This document shows positions 50,939 through 60,176 of a stretch of 64,000 bases of DNA, in pieces. Source of the DNA: Hasllibacter sp. MH4015 (GTDB lineage: Bacteria > Pseudomonadota > Alphaproteobacteria > Rhodobacterales > Rhodobacteraceae); assembly GCF_020177575.1 (NCBI RefSeq), contig NZ_JAHTBK010000001.1, positions 1,299,875 to 1,363,874 on the forward strand, given 5' to 3'. Positions within the stretch are counted from its first letter, which is position 1; each line of letters begins with the position of its first letter. Under the pieces are notes generated by a model. It was not told where the DNA came from. It made no database searches and saw nothing but the letters and a program-made list of their open reading frames with translations. Both the position numbers and the translations under genes were made by a program.

Positions 50939-52150
50939 TTGCGCCGCGTCGTCATCACCGGGCAGGGCACGATCAACGCCTTGGGCCATGACGTGCCCGC
51001 GACGCTGGCAGCGTTCCGCGACGGGCGCTGCGGCATTTCCGAGCTGGAGTTGCGCGATGTCGACCGGTTGAGCGTGCGCATCGGCGGGCAGGTGAAGGAT
51101 TACGACCCCGAGGCGCTGTTCAACCGCCAGCAGATCGCGCTCTACGACCGCTTCACCCAATTCACCCTCATCGCCGCCCGCCAGGCCCTGGACGGGTGCG
51201 GTCTTGATTTCTCCGGTGCGCTGGCCACGCGGTCGGGCGTGGTGCTTGGCACCGCGGGCGGCGGCGTGAACACATGGGATGAGAATTACCGCTCCGTCTA
51301 TGAGGAGGGGAAGAACCGCGTCCACCCCTTCGTCGTGCCGAAGCTGATGAACAACGCCGCCGCCTCCCATGTCAGCATGGAATGGAACCTCAAGGGACCG
51401 TCATTCTCGGTGGCGACGGCCTGCGCATCGTCCAACCATGCCATGGGGCAGGCGTTCAATATCATACGCTACGGCGGTGCGGACGTGATGGTGACGGGCG
51501 GATCGGAAGCGATGCTCAGCTTCGGGGGCGTCAAGGCGTGGGAAGGGCTGCGTGTCATGTCGAAAGATGCATGCCGCCCGTTCTCCGCCAACCGTAACGG
51601 CATGGTCCAGGGCGAGGGCGCGGCGGTGTTCCTGTTCGAGGAATACGAGCACGCGCGCGCCCGCGGGGCGGACGTTCTGGCGGAAGTCGTGGGCTTCGCC
51701 ATGACATCCGACGCCGCCGATATCGTCATGCCGTCCCAGCAGGGGGCCGCGCGCGCGATTTCGGGGGCGCTCACCGATGGCGGTCTCAATCCCGAGGATG
51801 TGGGCTATATCAATGCCCACGGCACTGGAACGGCGGCCAATGACAAGGTGGAATGCGCCGCCGTGGCCCATGCATTCGGCCACCACGCGGACGACCTGAT
51901 GATCTCGTCCACCAAGTCCATGCACGGCCACCTCATCGGTGGAACGGGCGCGGTGGAGCTTCTGGCCTGCATCATGGCACTGAAGGACGGCATCGTGGCG
52001 CCCACCATCGGCTATGAGGAGCCGGACCCCGAATGCGCCCTCGACGTCGTGCCCAACGACGCGCGGGAGGCGAAGGTCGGCGCCTGCCTGTCCAATGCCT
52101 TTGCCTTCGGCGGCCTGAATGCGGTCATCGCCCTGCGTGCTGCGCCCTGA
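50939..52150 (+). CDS. Beta-ketoacyl-ACP synthase (KAS II/NodE-like)
   Basis: The 403-residue thiolase-fold condensing enzyme has the active-site Cys in SVATACASSNHAMGQAFN, the first His in YINAHGTGTAANDKVE and the second in KSMHGHLIGGTGAVELLA. It extends acyl chains bound to ACP. The start is a TTG at 50939, 3 bp after the ACP stop. Being encoded with lpxD and a special ACP, it probably elongates the acyl chains meant for lipid A. Related NodE-type enzymes make unusual fatty acids. Confidence 0.93.
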   Translation: MRRVVITGQGTINALGHDVPATLAAFRDGRCGISELELRDVDRLSVRIGGQVKDYDPEALFNRQQIALYDRFTQFTLIAARQALDGCGLDFSGALATRSGVVLGTAGGGVNTWDENYRSVYEEGKNRVHPFVVPKLMNNAAASHVSMEWNLKGPSFSVATACASSNHAMGQAFNIIRYGGADVMVTGGSEAMLSFGGVKAWEGLRVMSKDACRPFSANRNGMVQGEGAAVFLFEEYEHARARGADVLAEVVGFAMTSDAADIVMPSQQGAARAISGALTDGGLNPEDVGYINAHGTGTAANDKVECAAVAHAFGHHADDLMISSTKSMHGHLIGGTGAVELLACIMALKDGIVAPTIGYEEPDPECALDVVPNDAREAKVGACLSNAFAFGGLNAVIALRAAP

Positions 52151-52170
52151 CGCGGCAAACGATACCAAAG

Positions 52171-52201
52171 AAAAAGCCCGCGAACCAAACGGGTCGCGGG
52201 C
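52171..52201 (-). terminator. Rho-independent terminator of the IalB-family gene (possibly bidirectional)
   Basis: GCCCGCGAACC (52176-52186) pairs with GGGTCGCGGGC (52191-52201) with one mismatch; on the minus strand CTTTTTC follows. It lies between the convergent KAS and ialB genes. Confidence 0.85.
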
Positions 52202-52225
52202 CAATTCTTTAACCGGATACGCGGC

Positions 52226-52894
52226 TTATTCGGTTGCCTCACCTTCCGCGTCACCCTCTGCGGGCGCGGCATCTTCCTGGGCCTCGATGAAGGCCCGGAT
52301 CTCGACCATCCGCTCCTCCAGGGACGCGAATGCCGCCGTGAAACCCCGCAGCGATGCAACCGTCGGCACAGGCGCGCCGCCCATCTGGCCCGACTCGTCA
52401 CGGATCAGCGCGAACAGGCGCACCGCGGTATCGGCGCCGCTTTCGAACTGGCTGATGTCGTCGGCGGTCAGTGCCAGCTGCACGAAACAGCCGATCGGAC
52501 GACAGAACGCATAGGGTACGGTCGCGGGCGGATTGTCGTCGATCTGGATCTGCAGGCCCGGGCTCAACAGCGTGTCGAGCGGGGTCAGGATCGTCGCGGT
52601 CGCCACGGTGTCATCCTGTTCGAACAGCGCAGCGGAGATGCGGAATTCCGCGACCGGGTTGCCGTTTTCCTCCTCCAGAAGCTGGAACATTTCGCAGCGG
52701 TCCGGGGCCTCGTCACCCTCGGCACGGATGCAGCGGATCTGCCAGTCCCGGAAGATGTCGGAGACATAGGGCTCCCCCGGTTCAACCTCGGCCCGGTCGG
52801 GCAGGACCAGCGGCTCATCCTGGGCCAACGCCAAGCCGGGAAGGGCGAGGCTGGCCGCAAGGCCAAGTGCGACAAGGGTTCTGGAGAAATTCAT
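52226..52894 (-). CDS. Invasion-associated locus B (IalB) family protein
   Basis: The 222-residue protein has a signal peptide (LVALGLAASLALPGLALAQD) and the IalB domain: DIFRDWQIRCIRAEGDEAPD, RCEMFQLLEEENGNPVAEFR, VPYAFCRPIGCFVQLALTAD with two Cys pairs. It is periplasmic or outer-membrane associated. In Bartonella IalB helps red-cell entry; in free-living relatives the role is unknown. The ATG at 52894 (AAGGAAAG before it) is chosen. The C-terminal tail is Ala/Glu-rich. Confidence 0.9.
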   Translation of the reverse strand: MNFSRTLVALGLAASLALPGLALAQDEPLVLPDRAEVEPGEPYVSDIFRDWQIRCIRAEGDEAPDRCEMFQLLEEENGNPVAEFRISAALFEQDDTVATATILTPLDTLLSPGLQIQIDDNPPATVPYAFCRPIGCFVQLALTADDISQFESGADTAVRLFALIRDESGQMGGAPVPTVASLRGFTAAFASLEERMVEIRAFIEAQEDAAPAEGDAEGEATE

Positions 52895-53113
52895 GCGGAA
52901 CACTTTCCTTAACGTCTTTGCGGTTCTGGCGTGCAATCCCGGTCCGTCAGTCGATCCGGTGCCATGTCTGAGCGGGTGGCTATCACGGGAAGGCCCGGTC
53001 TGTCAGGGGCAAAATCGTAGGGGCTTTCGGGATCGGCCCCGATATGCCGACCGGGGCTGAATTGGTATCCGCGGAGGTTGTAGATTGGGGTGTGCGGGGG
53101 TCCCAAAATAGCT

Positions 53114-53137
53114 AAAGGGTCCGCGGACGGACCCTTT
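53114..53137 (+). other. Hairpin in a 370-bp gene-free stretch
   Basis: AAAGGGTCCG pairs with CGGACCCTTT over 10 bp, followed by GCATTTTCTC. It may end a rightward transcript. The stretch 52895-53266 has no supported gene; a 65-codon frame at 52909-53106 has no family likeness. A weaker AGGCG/CGCCT stem followed by six T ends at 53228. Confidence 0.4.
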
Positions 53138-53266
53138 GCATTTTCTCTCCCTGTCGGACTGGCCGACTTATGTGGCGGACGCTATGCCACCGGCGACGAG
53201 GCGTCAACAGCCCAAATGCGCCTTTTTTCAAATGTGAACGACCTCGCGATTCCTGACCAAACGGCC

Positions 53267-53360
53267 AAAAAAAACCGCGCCCATGAAGGACGCGGCCAGT
53301 TGACAGGGAGGAAGTCAACACCCACCCAAGCGGGCAGATGCACGGACAGACTGGCATCAA
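53267..53360 (-). ncRNA. Candidate small RNA with an anti-Shine-Dalgarno hairpin loop
   Basis: On the minus strand a hairpin GTTGAC-TTCCTCCCT-GTCAAC (53319-53299) exposes CCTCC, the complement of the Shine-Dalgarno sequence, in its loop. It is followed at once by a strong terminator (8-bp stem CCGCGTCC/GGGCGCGG, 53295-53275, then eight T at 53274-53267). Upstream TACAAAT-like sequence near 53376-53382 could be a promoter. CcsR/cuckoo-type RNAs of Rhodobacterales and alpha-r14 RNAs of Rhizobiales carry such CCUCC loops; membership is inferred. Confidence 0.5.
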
Positions 53361-53425
53361 AAGGTTAAAAATGTATTTGTATCCGCGACGTGCCGCGGGG
53401 GCAGGGCAGAGCAGGGGGCAGGATC

Positions 53426-54997
53426 ATGGCCGACCAGGTGGATAACGGAATTTTCGTGGGCGGCGGCGGCCCCGATTACGGGCAAGCGCAGGTGCTGCGC
53501 CCTGACTATGCGAACCGCCACGGGCTGATTGCCGGTGCGACGGGGACCGGCAAGACCGTCACGCTCCAGATTCTCGCCGAAAGCTTCTCCGCCCTTGGCG
53601 TGCCGGTCGTCCTGTCGGACGTGAAGGGTGATCTGTCGGGCCTGGCCCAGGCCGGTTCGCCGGACTTCAAGCTGCACCAACCCTTCATGGATCGCGCCGC
53701 CACGATCAACTTCACCGACTACGCCTACCGCGCCTTTCCCGTAACGTTCTGGGACCTTTTCGGCGAACAGGGCCACCCGATCCGCACGACGGTGGCCGAG
53801 ATGGGGCCACTCCTCCTGTCGCGCCTGCTGGAATTGAGCGAGGCACAGGAAGGCGTGATGAACATCGCCTTCCGTGTCGCGGACGAAGAAGGATGGGCGC
53901 TCCTGGACCTCAAGGATCTTCAGGCCTTGCTGGTCTGGGTGGGGGAGAATCGCAAGACCCTGTCCCTGCGCTACGGAAACGTCTCCACCGCGTCGATCGG
54001 CGCGATCCAACGGCGCCTGCTGGTGCTGGAGGGGCAGGGTGGCACCGCTTTCTTCGGCGAACCGGCGTTGGAGTTGGACGATCTGTTTCTGACGGATGCT
54101 GCCGGGGCCGGCCGCATCAACATCCTGGCCGCAGACAAGCTGATGCAATCGCCACGGCTTTACGCGACCTTCCTGCTGTGGCTCCTGTCCGAGCTGTTCG
54201 AGACCCTGCCGGAGGTCGGCGACCCCGACAAACCCAAGCTGGTCTTCTTCTTCGACGAGGCGCATCTGCTGTTCGAAGACGCCCCCAAGGCGCTTGTCGA
54301 CAAGGTGGAACAGGTCGCGCGCCTGATCCGGTCCAAGGGTGTTGGCGTCTATTTCATCACCCAGAACCCGGCCGACGTACCCGAGGACATCCTGGGTCAA
54401 CTCGGCAATCGTGTTCAGCACGCACTCCGCGCCTTTACCGCCAAGGACCGCCGCGATCTGCGTCAGGCGGCGGAGAATTACCGCGACAATCCTGATTTCG
54501 ATATCGAAGACGCGATCCGCGAAGTTGGTGTGGGGGAGGCCGTGACGTCCCTGCTGGAACGCAAGGGCATCCCGGGCATTGCCCAACGCACGTTGATCCG
54601 CCCGCCCTCGTCCCAGCTTGGCCCGATCGAGCCCTCAACCCGCGCTGCGCTGATGGGCCAATCACCGGTCGCAGGCAAATACGAGACGCTGCAGGACCGT
54701 GAAAGCGCCTACGAGATCTTGCAAAAACGCGCCGCCGAAGCCGCGAAAGAGGCGGAAGAAGCGGAGGCGGCCGAGGAACAGGCGGAAGCCGCCGAACGCG
54801 AATACCGCGCCGGGCGTCGCTATACCGGTGGTGGCGTCAGCCGCTCGTCTTCGCGCCCCGCGCGCCAGCGCCGCTCCTCCTCCCGCTCCGATTCCATCGG
54901 GACGACCTTCGCGAAAAGCTTCGCCCGTCAGCTTGGCACCCGCACGGGCCGCGCCGTGGTCCGTGGCGTTCTGGGCGGGCTGTTCCGGGGCCGCTAG
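53426..54997 (+). CDS. HerA-like ATPase (DUF853)
   Basis: The 523-residue P-loop protein has Walker [17 protein letters not shown], Walker [17 protein letters not shown], an Arg-finger region ([17 protein letters not shown]) and an Arg/Ser-rich C-terminus ([19 protein letters not shown]). It is a HerA/FtsK-type translocase family, sometimes called DUF853, of unknown target. The ATG at 53426 comes after CAGGGGGCAGGATC. The Ala/Glu-rich coiled region near residue 435-465 is a probable oligomer spacer. It faces away from the candidate small RNA. Confidence 0.9.
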   Translation: MADQVDNGIFVGGGGPDYGQAQVLRPDYANRHGLIAGATGTGKTVTLQILAESFSALGVPVVLSDVKGDLSGLAQAGSPDFKLHQPFMDRAATINFTDYAYRAFPVTFWDLFGEQGHPIRTTVAEMGPLLLSRLLELSEAQEGVMNIAFRVADEEGWALLDLKDLQALLVWVGENRKTLSLRYGNVSTASIGAIQRRLLVLEGQGGTAFFGEPALELDDLFLTDAAGAGRINILAADKLMQSPRLYATFLLWLLSELFETLPEVGDPDKPKLVFFFDEAHLLFEDAPKALVDKVEQVARLIRSKGVGVYFITQNPADVPEDILGQLGNRVQHALRAFTAKDRRDLRQAAENYRDNPDFDIEDAIREVGVGEAVTSLLERKGIPGIAQRTLIRPPSSQLGPIEPSTRAALMGQSPVAGKYETLQDRESAYEILQKRAAEAAKEAEEAEAAEEQAEAAEREYRAGRRYTGGGVSRSSSRPARQRRSSSRSDSIGTTFAKSFARQLGTRTGRAVVRGVLGGLFRGR

Positions 54998-55030
54998 GCG
55001 GGGTCATCCCGCCCCGCTGGTATCGCGTTG

Positions 55031-55091
55031 ATCATTCACTCGTGAATGATTTGTGACCGTTTTCGAGATGACGCTATTCATTCTTGAATGA
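55031..55091 (+). promoter_or_regulatory. Twin palindromes of a TetR-like operator before ccmF
   Basis: ATCATTCA-CTCG-TGAATGAT (55031-55050, 8-bp perfect arms) and TCATTC-TT-GAATGA (55078-55091, 6-bp arms) share the half-site TGAATGA. They flank a possible promoter (TTGTGA at 55051, GCTATT at 55073). The arrangement suggests a repressor; no TetR gene is near. Confidence 0.5.
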
Positions 55092-55210
55092 GCTACGCGC
55101 TCCTCTTCTGCACCTTGCGACATGACATCCGCGTCAACGCGGCGAAATCCGATTGGCCAAGGCATCGCATCCTATGGTCACTGGCGCCCGCACGACCTAG
55201 ACTACATCCC

Positions 55211-57193
55211 ATGATCGTTGAGCTTGGACATTTCGCCCTGATCCTCGGCTTTGCCGTGGCCATCTTCCAGATGATCGTACCGTTGATCGGCGCGGCCCGT
55301 AACGATGCGGCCTGGATGGCGACCGCCGATCCCGCGGCGTCTGCGCAATTCATCCTGACGGCGTTCAGCTTCGCCGCGCTGACCTATGCCTTCGTGACAT
55401 CCGATTTCTCGCTCAGCCTCGTTGTCGCAAATTCCCATACCGACAAGCCACTGCTCTACAAGATCACCGGGGTCTGGGGGAACCATGAGGGTTCGCTTCT
55501 GCTTTGGGTGCTGATCCTGACGCTGTTCGGGGCGTGTGCCAGCTGGTTCGGCAAGGGCCTGCCGCCGACACTGCGCGCCCGCGTTCTGGCGGTTCAATCC
55601 TCCGTCGCCGTGGCGTTCTTCGCCTTCATCCTTTTCACGTCCAACCCGTTCCTGCGCCTTGCGAGCCCGCCCTTCAACGGGCAGGACTTGAATCCGCTGT
55701 TGCAGGACCCTGGCTTGGCCTTCCATCCGCCGTTCCTTTACCTCGGTTATGTCGGCCTCTCCATGGCGTTCTCCTTCGCCGTCGCCGCCCTGATCGAGGG
55801 GCGCGTTGACGCGGCGTGGGGCCGGTGGGTGCGGCCCTGGACGCTGGCGGCCTGGGTGTTCTTGACCATCGGCATCGGCCTTGGGTCGTGGTGGGCGTAT
55901 TACGAGCTTGGCTGGGGCGGGTTCTGGTTTTGGGACCCGGTGGAAAATGCGAGCTTCATGCCGTGGCTGATCTCGGCGGCTTTGCTCCACTCAGCCATCG
56001 TTGTGGAAAAACGCGAGAGCCTGAAGTCGTGGACGATCCTTCTGGCGATCCTCGCCTTCGGCTTCTCGCTCATCGGGACCTTCATCGTGCGCTCCGGCGT
56101 GCTGACGTCGGTGCATGCCTTCGCCAACGATCCCGAACGTGGCGTCTTCATCCTGATGATCCTGGCCGTGTTCATGGGTAGCGCGCTTATCCTCTTCGCC
56201 TTCCGCGCGGGCGCGATGGAGGCGAAGGGCGTCTTCTCGACCGTCAGCCGCGAGAGTGGGCTCGTCCTCAACAATCTCCTCTTGGCGGTGTCGTGCTTCG
56301 TGGTTTTTATCGGAACGATCTGGCCGATGATTGCGGACCTGTTCTTTGACCGAACGCTCTCTGTCGGGCCACCTTTCTTCGACGCGGCGTTCACGCCCTT
56401 CGTATTCGCGCTGTCGGTGGCCCTGCCTATCGCGGCGATGATGCCGTGGAAACGCGCAACGCTGACCAAGCCGCTGCGTGCGCTGATGCCCGCCGCGATT
56501 CTGGCCATCGCAATCGGCCTGCTGACCTGGGCGATGTATACGGGCCGCACGGCGATCGCCCCCCTTGGCGTGGCGCTTTCGGTTTGGTTGGTTGCCGGAG
56601 CCGTGACCGACCTCTGGACCCGGACCGGGCGCGGGGAGATTTCAAGCAGGTTTGGCCGTCTCACCCGCTTGCCGCGTGCCGATTGGGGCAAGTCCATCGC
56701 ACATGCCGGTGTGGGGATCACGATGTTCGGCGTCGTGACCCTGACCGGGTATCAGATCGAGGATATCCGCGTCGCGCGGGAAGGGGAGACCTATATCGTC
56801 GGCGCCTACCAGATTGAGCTTCTGGGTGTGGATGAGAATGTGCAGGGCCCCAATTACCTCGCCACGCAAGCGCGCGTCCGCGTCAGCGATCCGGAGACGG
56901 GGGAGGAGATTTCCGTCCTCACGCCGGAGCGTCGGATCTATCCCGTGGCGGGCATGCCCACGACGGAGGCCGGGATCAACAACGGCGTGACGCGCGATGT
57001 CTACGTCACCCTCGGCGATCCGCAGCAGGGCGGCGGTTGGGCGTTGCGGGTCTGGATCAAGCCCTTCGCCAATTGGATCTGGGGCGGCACGATCATCATG
57101 GCGCTTGGCGGCTTCCTCAGTCTCAGTGACCGGCGCTACCGCGTGGCGGCGGGAGCGGCGAAAGCACCCAACGCGGGCGTGCCAGCGGAATGA
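55211..57193 (+). CDS. ccmF: Cytochrome c-type biogenesis protein CcmF
   Basis: The 660-residue protein has about 15 membrane helices and the WWD domain (GSWWAYYELGWGGFWFWDPV) with conserved His in VWGNHEGSLLLWVL and in the periplasmic loops. CcmF with CcmH joins heme to apocytochrome c in the periplasm. I chose the ATG at 55211; the 41 residues of the frame from 55088 are not family-like. The stop overlaps ccmH by 4 bp. Full length. Confidence 0.95.
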   Translation: MIVELGHFALILGFAVAIFQMIVPLIGAARNDAAWMATADPAASAQFILTAFSFAALTYAFVTSDFSLSLVVANSHTDKPLLYKITGVWGNHEGSLLLWVLILTLFGACASWFGKGLPPTLRARVLAVQSSVAVAFFAFILFTSNPFLRLASPPFNGQDLNPLLQDPGLAFHPPFLYLGYVGLSMAFSFAVAALIEGRVDAAWGRWVRPWTLAAWVFLTIGIGLGSWWAYYELGWGGFWFWDPVENASFMPWLISAALLHSAIVVEKRESLKSWTILLAILAFGFSLIGTFIVRSGVLTSVHAFANDPERGVFILMILAVFMGSALILFAFRAGAMEAKGVFSTVSRESGLVLNNLLLAVSCFVVFIGTIWPMIADLFFDRTLSVGPPFFDAAFTPFVFALSVALPIAAMMPWKRATLTKPLRALMPAAILAIAIGLLTWAMYTGRTAIAPLGVALSVWLVAGAVTDLWTRTGRGEISSRFGRLTRLPRADWGKSIAHAGVGITMFGVVTLTGYQIEDIRVAREGETYIVGAYQIELLGVDENVQGPNYLATQARVRVSDPETGEEISVLTPERRIYPVAGMPTTEAGINNGVTRDVYVTLGDPQQGGGWALRVWIKPFANWIWGGTIIMALGGFLSLSDRRYRVAAGAAKAPNAGVPAE

Positions 57194-57654
57194 AACGCAT
57201 CCTCCTCATCCTGCTTCTCGCCGCGACGCCCGTGCTGGCGGTGCAACCCGACGAGGTGCTGGACGATCCGGTGCTGGAGGAGCGGGCGCGGGATATCTCC
57301 GGCGGTTTGCGCTGCCTGGTCTGCCGCAACGAGAGTATCGACGAATCCAACGCCGATCTGGCCCGCGACCTGCGCCTTCTGGTGCGCGAGCGCCTGGTGG
57401 AGGGCGACAGCGATACGGAGGTCGTGGATTACATCGTGGCGCGCTACGGCGAATACGTGCTGCTGCGCCCGACCTTTGACGGGTCGACCATGCTCCTGTG
57501 GCTGGCCGGACCGGCCTTGCTGCTGGCGGGGCTTGGCCTTTCGGTGGCTTACGTGCGGGGCCGTGCCACCGCGCAGGCGCCTGCGGAAGCCGGGTTGAGC
57601 GCCGAGGAACAGGCGCGGCTGGACGAAATCCTCTCCGATCCGCGCCGCGACTGA
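57190..57654 (+). CDS. ccmH: Cytochrome c-type biogenesis protein CcmH (CycL)
   Basis: The 154-residue protein has a signal peptide (KRILLILLLAATPVLA), the redox motif GGLRCLVCRNESIDESNA (LRCxxC, reduces apocytochrome c) and a membrane anchor at about 105-123 (MLLWLAGPALLLAGLGLSVA). It works with CcmF in heme ligation. GTGAAAC... no; the ATG at 57190 overlaps the ccmF stop. Complete. Confidence 0.95.
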   Translation: MKRILLILLLAATPVLAVQPDEVLDDPVLEERARDISGGLRCLVCRNESIDESNADLARDLRLLVRERLVEGDSDTEVVDYIVARYGEYVLLRPTFDGSTMLLWLAGPALLLAGLGLSVAYVRGRATAQAPAEAGLSAEEQARLDEILSDPRRD

Positions 57655-57728
57655 CGCAGCGTTTCCGCTTTTCTGAACCGAACGGTTTGCCTATGGTCCG
57701 GGCAGGTAAACGAAAAGGCCCCACGCCC

Positions 57729-58505
57729 ATGGATTATCAGACCATCACGCTCGACACTCGCGAAGGTATCGCCGTCATCACGCTCAACCGTGAAGAGGTG
57801 ATGAACGCGCTCAACACCCAGATGCGGGCGGAGATCACCCATGCCGTCGTCGCGGCGGGACAATCGGCGCGCGTTGTGGTGCTGACCGGGACGGGGCGGG
57901 CGTTTTGTTCGGGGCAGGATCTGGGCGACCGGGCCAATGCGGCGAACCTGAACCTGGAACGGACGCTGCGCGACGAATACATCCCGATGCTGATGGCGAT
58001 TGTCGATTGCCCGGTTCCGGTCATCGCGGCGGTGAACGGCACGGCGGCGGGGGCGGGGGCGAACCTTGCCCTGGTCTGTGACGTGGTGATCGCAGCCGAA
58101 TCCGCGTCGTTCATCCAGGCGTTTTCGCGCATCGGCCTGATCCCGGATGCGGGCGGCACCTGGGCCTTGCCGCGCACCATCGGGTTGCAGCGGGCGATGG
58201 GAGCAGCGCTGTTCGCCGAGAAGATCAGCGCGGCACAGGCGGCGGAATGGGGCATGATCTGGGAAATGGCTCCGGACCACGAATTCGAGGAGCTCTGGAT
58301 GGCCCGCGCGACCCACCTGGCAACCGGCCCGACGGAGGCGTTCAAGCGGATCAAACAGGTCATGCGGGCAAGCTTCGGCAACGGGCTGGAGGAGCAGTTG
58401 CACCTGGAGGGGCAGTTGCAGGGCCAATGCGGAAAGACGCGGGACTTCAAGGAAGGCGTGATGGCCTTCCTGGAAAAGCGCGCACCGGCCTATGAGGGGC
58501 GGTGA
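57729..58505 (+). CDS. Enoyl-CoA hydratase/isomerase family protein (PaaG-like)
   Basis: The 258-residue crotonase has the oxyanion-hole motifs VVVLTGTGRAFCSGQDLGD and VNGTAAGAGANLALVCDVVI and the Asp-rich FSRIGLIPDAGGTWALPRTI, which resembles PaaG (ring 1,2-epoxyphenylacetyl-CoA isomerase). It is more likely a member of phenylacetate or fatty-acid breakdown than a plain hydratase; the true substrate is open. The ATG at 57729 is 74 bp after ccmH. Confidence 0.88.
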   Translation: MDYQTITLDTREGIAVITLNREEVMNALNTQMRAEITHAVVAAGQSARVVVLTGTGRAFCSGQDLGDRANAANLNLERTLRDEYIPMLMAIVDCPVPVIAAVNGTAAGAGANLALVCDVVIAAESASFIQAFSRIGLIPDAGGTWALPRTIGLQRAMGAALFAEKISAAQAAEWGMIWEMAPDHEFEELWMARATHLATGPTEAFKRIKQVMRASFGNGLEEQLHLEGQLQGQCGKTRDFKEGVMAFLEKRAPAYEGR

Positions 58506-58640
58506 TCTGGATGATTGCAAGCGCGCAACCCATGGTTAAGTCGTTGTAACAGAACAATATTATTGAAATTGTTTACGAAAATTTAGCGATTTCTACGGGG
58601 AAGGTGGGTCTCACCGACCCGACGATGTATACTTTCGGGC

Positions 58641-59015
58641 ATGGGCAAGACAGTCGATATCCAGGCGGGCGCGCGGACGAAGGTGTTCCGGCTGTTCTCA
58701 AGCTCTGTTCCCAGCACGATCAACTTCGACGCGACCGCTAAGGACGGCGACATCTCGGGGATTGTCGAGGTGGACCGCTGGCACTGGTTCAGCTGGAAGC
58801 GGGAAACCTTTCCGCTGCAATCCCGCAACAGCATCGAGAAGGGATTTGCCGACGCGGATTTCATCATCCATGTGACGCCCGATCAGGATTGCGAATTGGT
58901 TTTCACGGGCAAGGGGGCCGGGAGGGGATTGGTGGTGATCGTGCTGGCGGCCCTTGCGATCGTGGCGATTGCGGTTGCGATGGTCCTTCTCTCCGCCCCG
59001 CCGCCGGGCGGCTGA
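58641..59015 (+). CDS. Hypothetical protein with a C-terminal membrane anchor
   Basis: The 124-residue protein has a soluble beta-rich part (FDATAKDGDISGIVEVDRWH, then FADADFIIHVTPDQDCELVF) and a membrane helix (LVVIVLAALAIVAIAVAMVL) near residues 97-117. I do not recognise a family. It stands alone between the crotonase and tartrate dehydrogenase genes, with an AT-rich stretch at 58540-58590 that could hold its promoter. Confidence 0.6.
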   Translation: MGKTVDIQAGARTKVFRLFSSSVPSTINFDATAKDGDISGIVEVDRWHWFSWKRETFPLQSRNSIEKGFADADFIIHVTPDQDCELVFTGKGAGRGLVVIVLAALAIVAIAVAMVLLSAPPPGG

Positions 59016-59096
59016 GGGAGGACCGGGGCGCGACCGTCCCGGTTGCCTGACCTCGACGTCTGGCCTAGGCAGGTCGGGCCCAAAAGGAAGACACCC

Positions 59097-60176
59097 ATGT
59101 CGAAAAACAGCTGGAAAATCGCCGTCATCCCCGGTGACGGGATCGGGAAGGAGACGACGCGAGAAGGCGTTCGCGTTCTGGAGGCGGCCGCGAAACGGTT
59201 CGACCTGGGGTTCGATTTCACCGATCACGACTTCGCTTCGGCCGACTATTATGCGCAGCACGGGCAGATGATGCCCGATAACTGGAAGGATCACCTTGGC
59301 GGCAGCGACGCGCTGTTCTTCGGGGCGGTCGGATGGCCGGATGTCGTGCCTGACCACATCTCGCTTTGGGGATCGCTGATCCAGTTTCGCCGCGAATTCG
59401 ACCAATATGTCAGCCTGCGCCCCGCGCGCGCCATGCCTGGCGTTCCGCTGCCCTTGGCGGGTCGCGCACCCGGCGACATCGACATGATGATCGTGCGCGA
59501 GAATACCGAGGGTGAATATTCGTCCATCGGGGGCAAGATGTTCCCCGGCACGGACCGGGAAATCGTGGTGCAGGAAACGGTGATGAGCCGGATCGGCGTG
59601 GACCGCATCCTGAAATACGCCTTCGATCTGGCGGCCAAGCGCGGTAAGCACCTGACATCGGCCACGAAGTCCAACGGGATCTCCATCACGATGCCCTATT
59701 GGGACGAGAGGGTGGCCGAGATGGCGACGCACTATCCCGACATCAAGGTCGACAAGTACCACATTGATATTCTGACGGCACAATTCGTCCTCCACCCGGA
59801 TTGGTTCGACGTCGTGGTTGCCTCCAACCTCTTTGGCGACATCCTTTCGGACCTTGGCCCTGCTTGCACCGGAACCATCGGGATTGCGCCGTCGGGCAAC
59901 ATCAACCCGGAGGGAAAATTCCCCTCCCTCTTCGAGCCGGTCCATGGCTCCGCCCCGGACATCGCTGGCAAGGGTATCGCCAATCCGGTCGGGCAGATCT
60001 GGGCCGCGGCGATGATGCTGGAACATCTGGGCGCGCAGGAGGCCAGCGCGTCGATTGTCACCGCCATCGAGCGTGTGTTGGCGGAGGAGGACTTGCGCAC
60101 GGGCGATCTTGGCGGGCGCGCCGACACGAAAACCTGCGGCGCGGCGATTGCGGACGCCGTGCTGGACGGGGCCTGA
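59097..60176 (+). CDS. Tartrate dehydrogenase-like decarboxylating dehydrogenase
   Basis: The 359-residue protein belongs to the isocitrate/isopropylmalate dehydrogenase family: VIPGDGIGKETTREGVRVLE, DALFFGAVGWPDVVPDHISL, IVRENTEGEYSSIGGKMF, TSATKSNGISITMPYWDERV and FEPVHGSAPDIAGKGIANPV. The substrate loop (GWPDVVPDHISLWG) is that of tartrate/D-malate dehydrogenases. It uses NAD and a divalent metal. AAGGAAG precedes the ATG; the next gene begins right after its stop. Confidence 0.9.
   Translation: MSKNSWKIAVIPGDGIGKETTREGVRVLEAAAKRFDLGFDFTDHDFASADYYAQHGQMMPDNWKDHLGGSDALFFGAVGWPDVVPDHISLWGSLIQFRREFDQYVSLRPARAMPGVPLPLAGRAPGDIDMMIVRENTEGEYSSIGGKMFPGTDREIVVQETVMSRIGVDRILKYAFDLAAKRGKHLTSATKSNGISITMPYWDERVAEMATHYPDIKVDKYHIDILTAQFVLHPDWFDVVVASNLFGDILSDLGPACTGTIGIAPSGNINPEGKFPSLFEPVHGSAPDIAGKGIANPVGQIWAAAMMLEHLGAQEASASIVTAIERVLAEEDLRTGDLGGRADTKTCGAAIADAVLDGA

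Noticed and set aside
52909..53106. 65-codon minus-strand frame and possible tmRNA-like RNA in the gap before ialB
   Set aside because: No ribosome site or domain for the frame, and no tRNA-like acceptor or tag sequence could be found for a tmRNA.
55088..55210. Longer ccmF start at 55088
   Set aside because: The extra 41 residues lack family likeness and the frame would begin inside the second palindrome; the ATG at 55211 matches the normal CcmF start.
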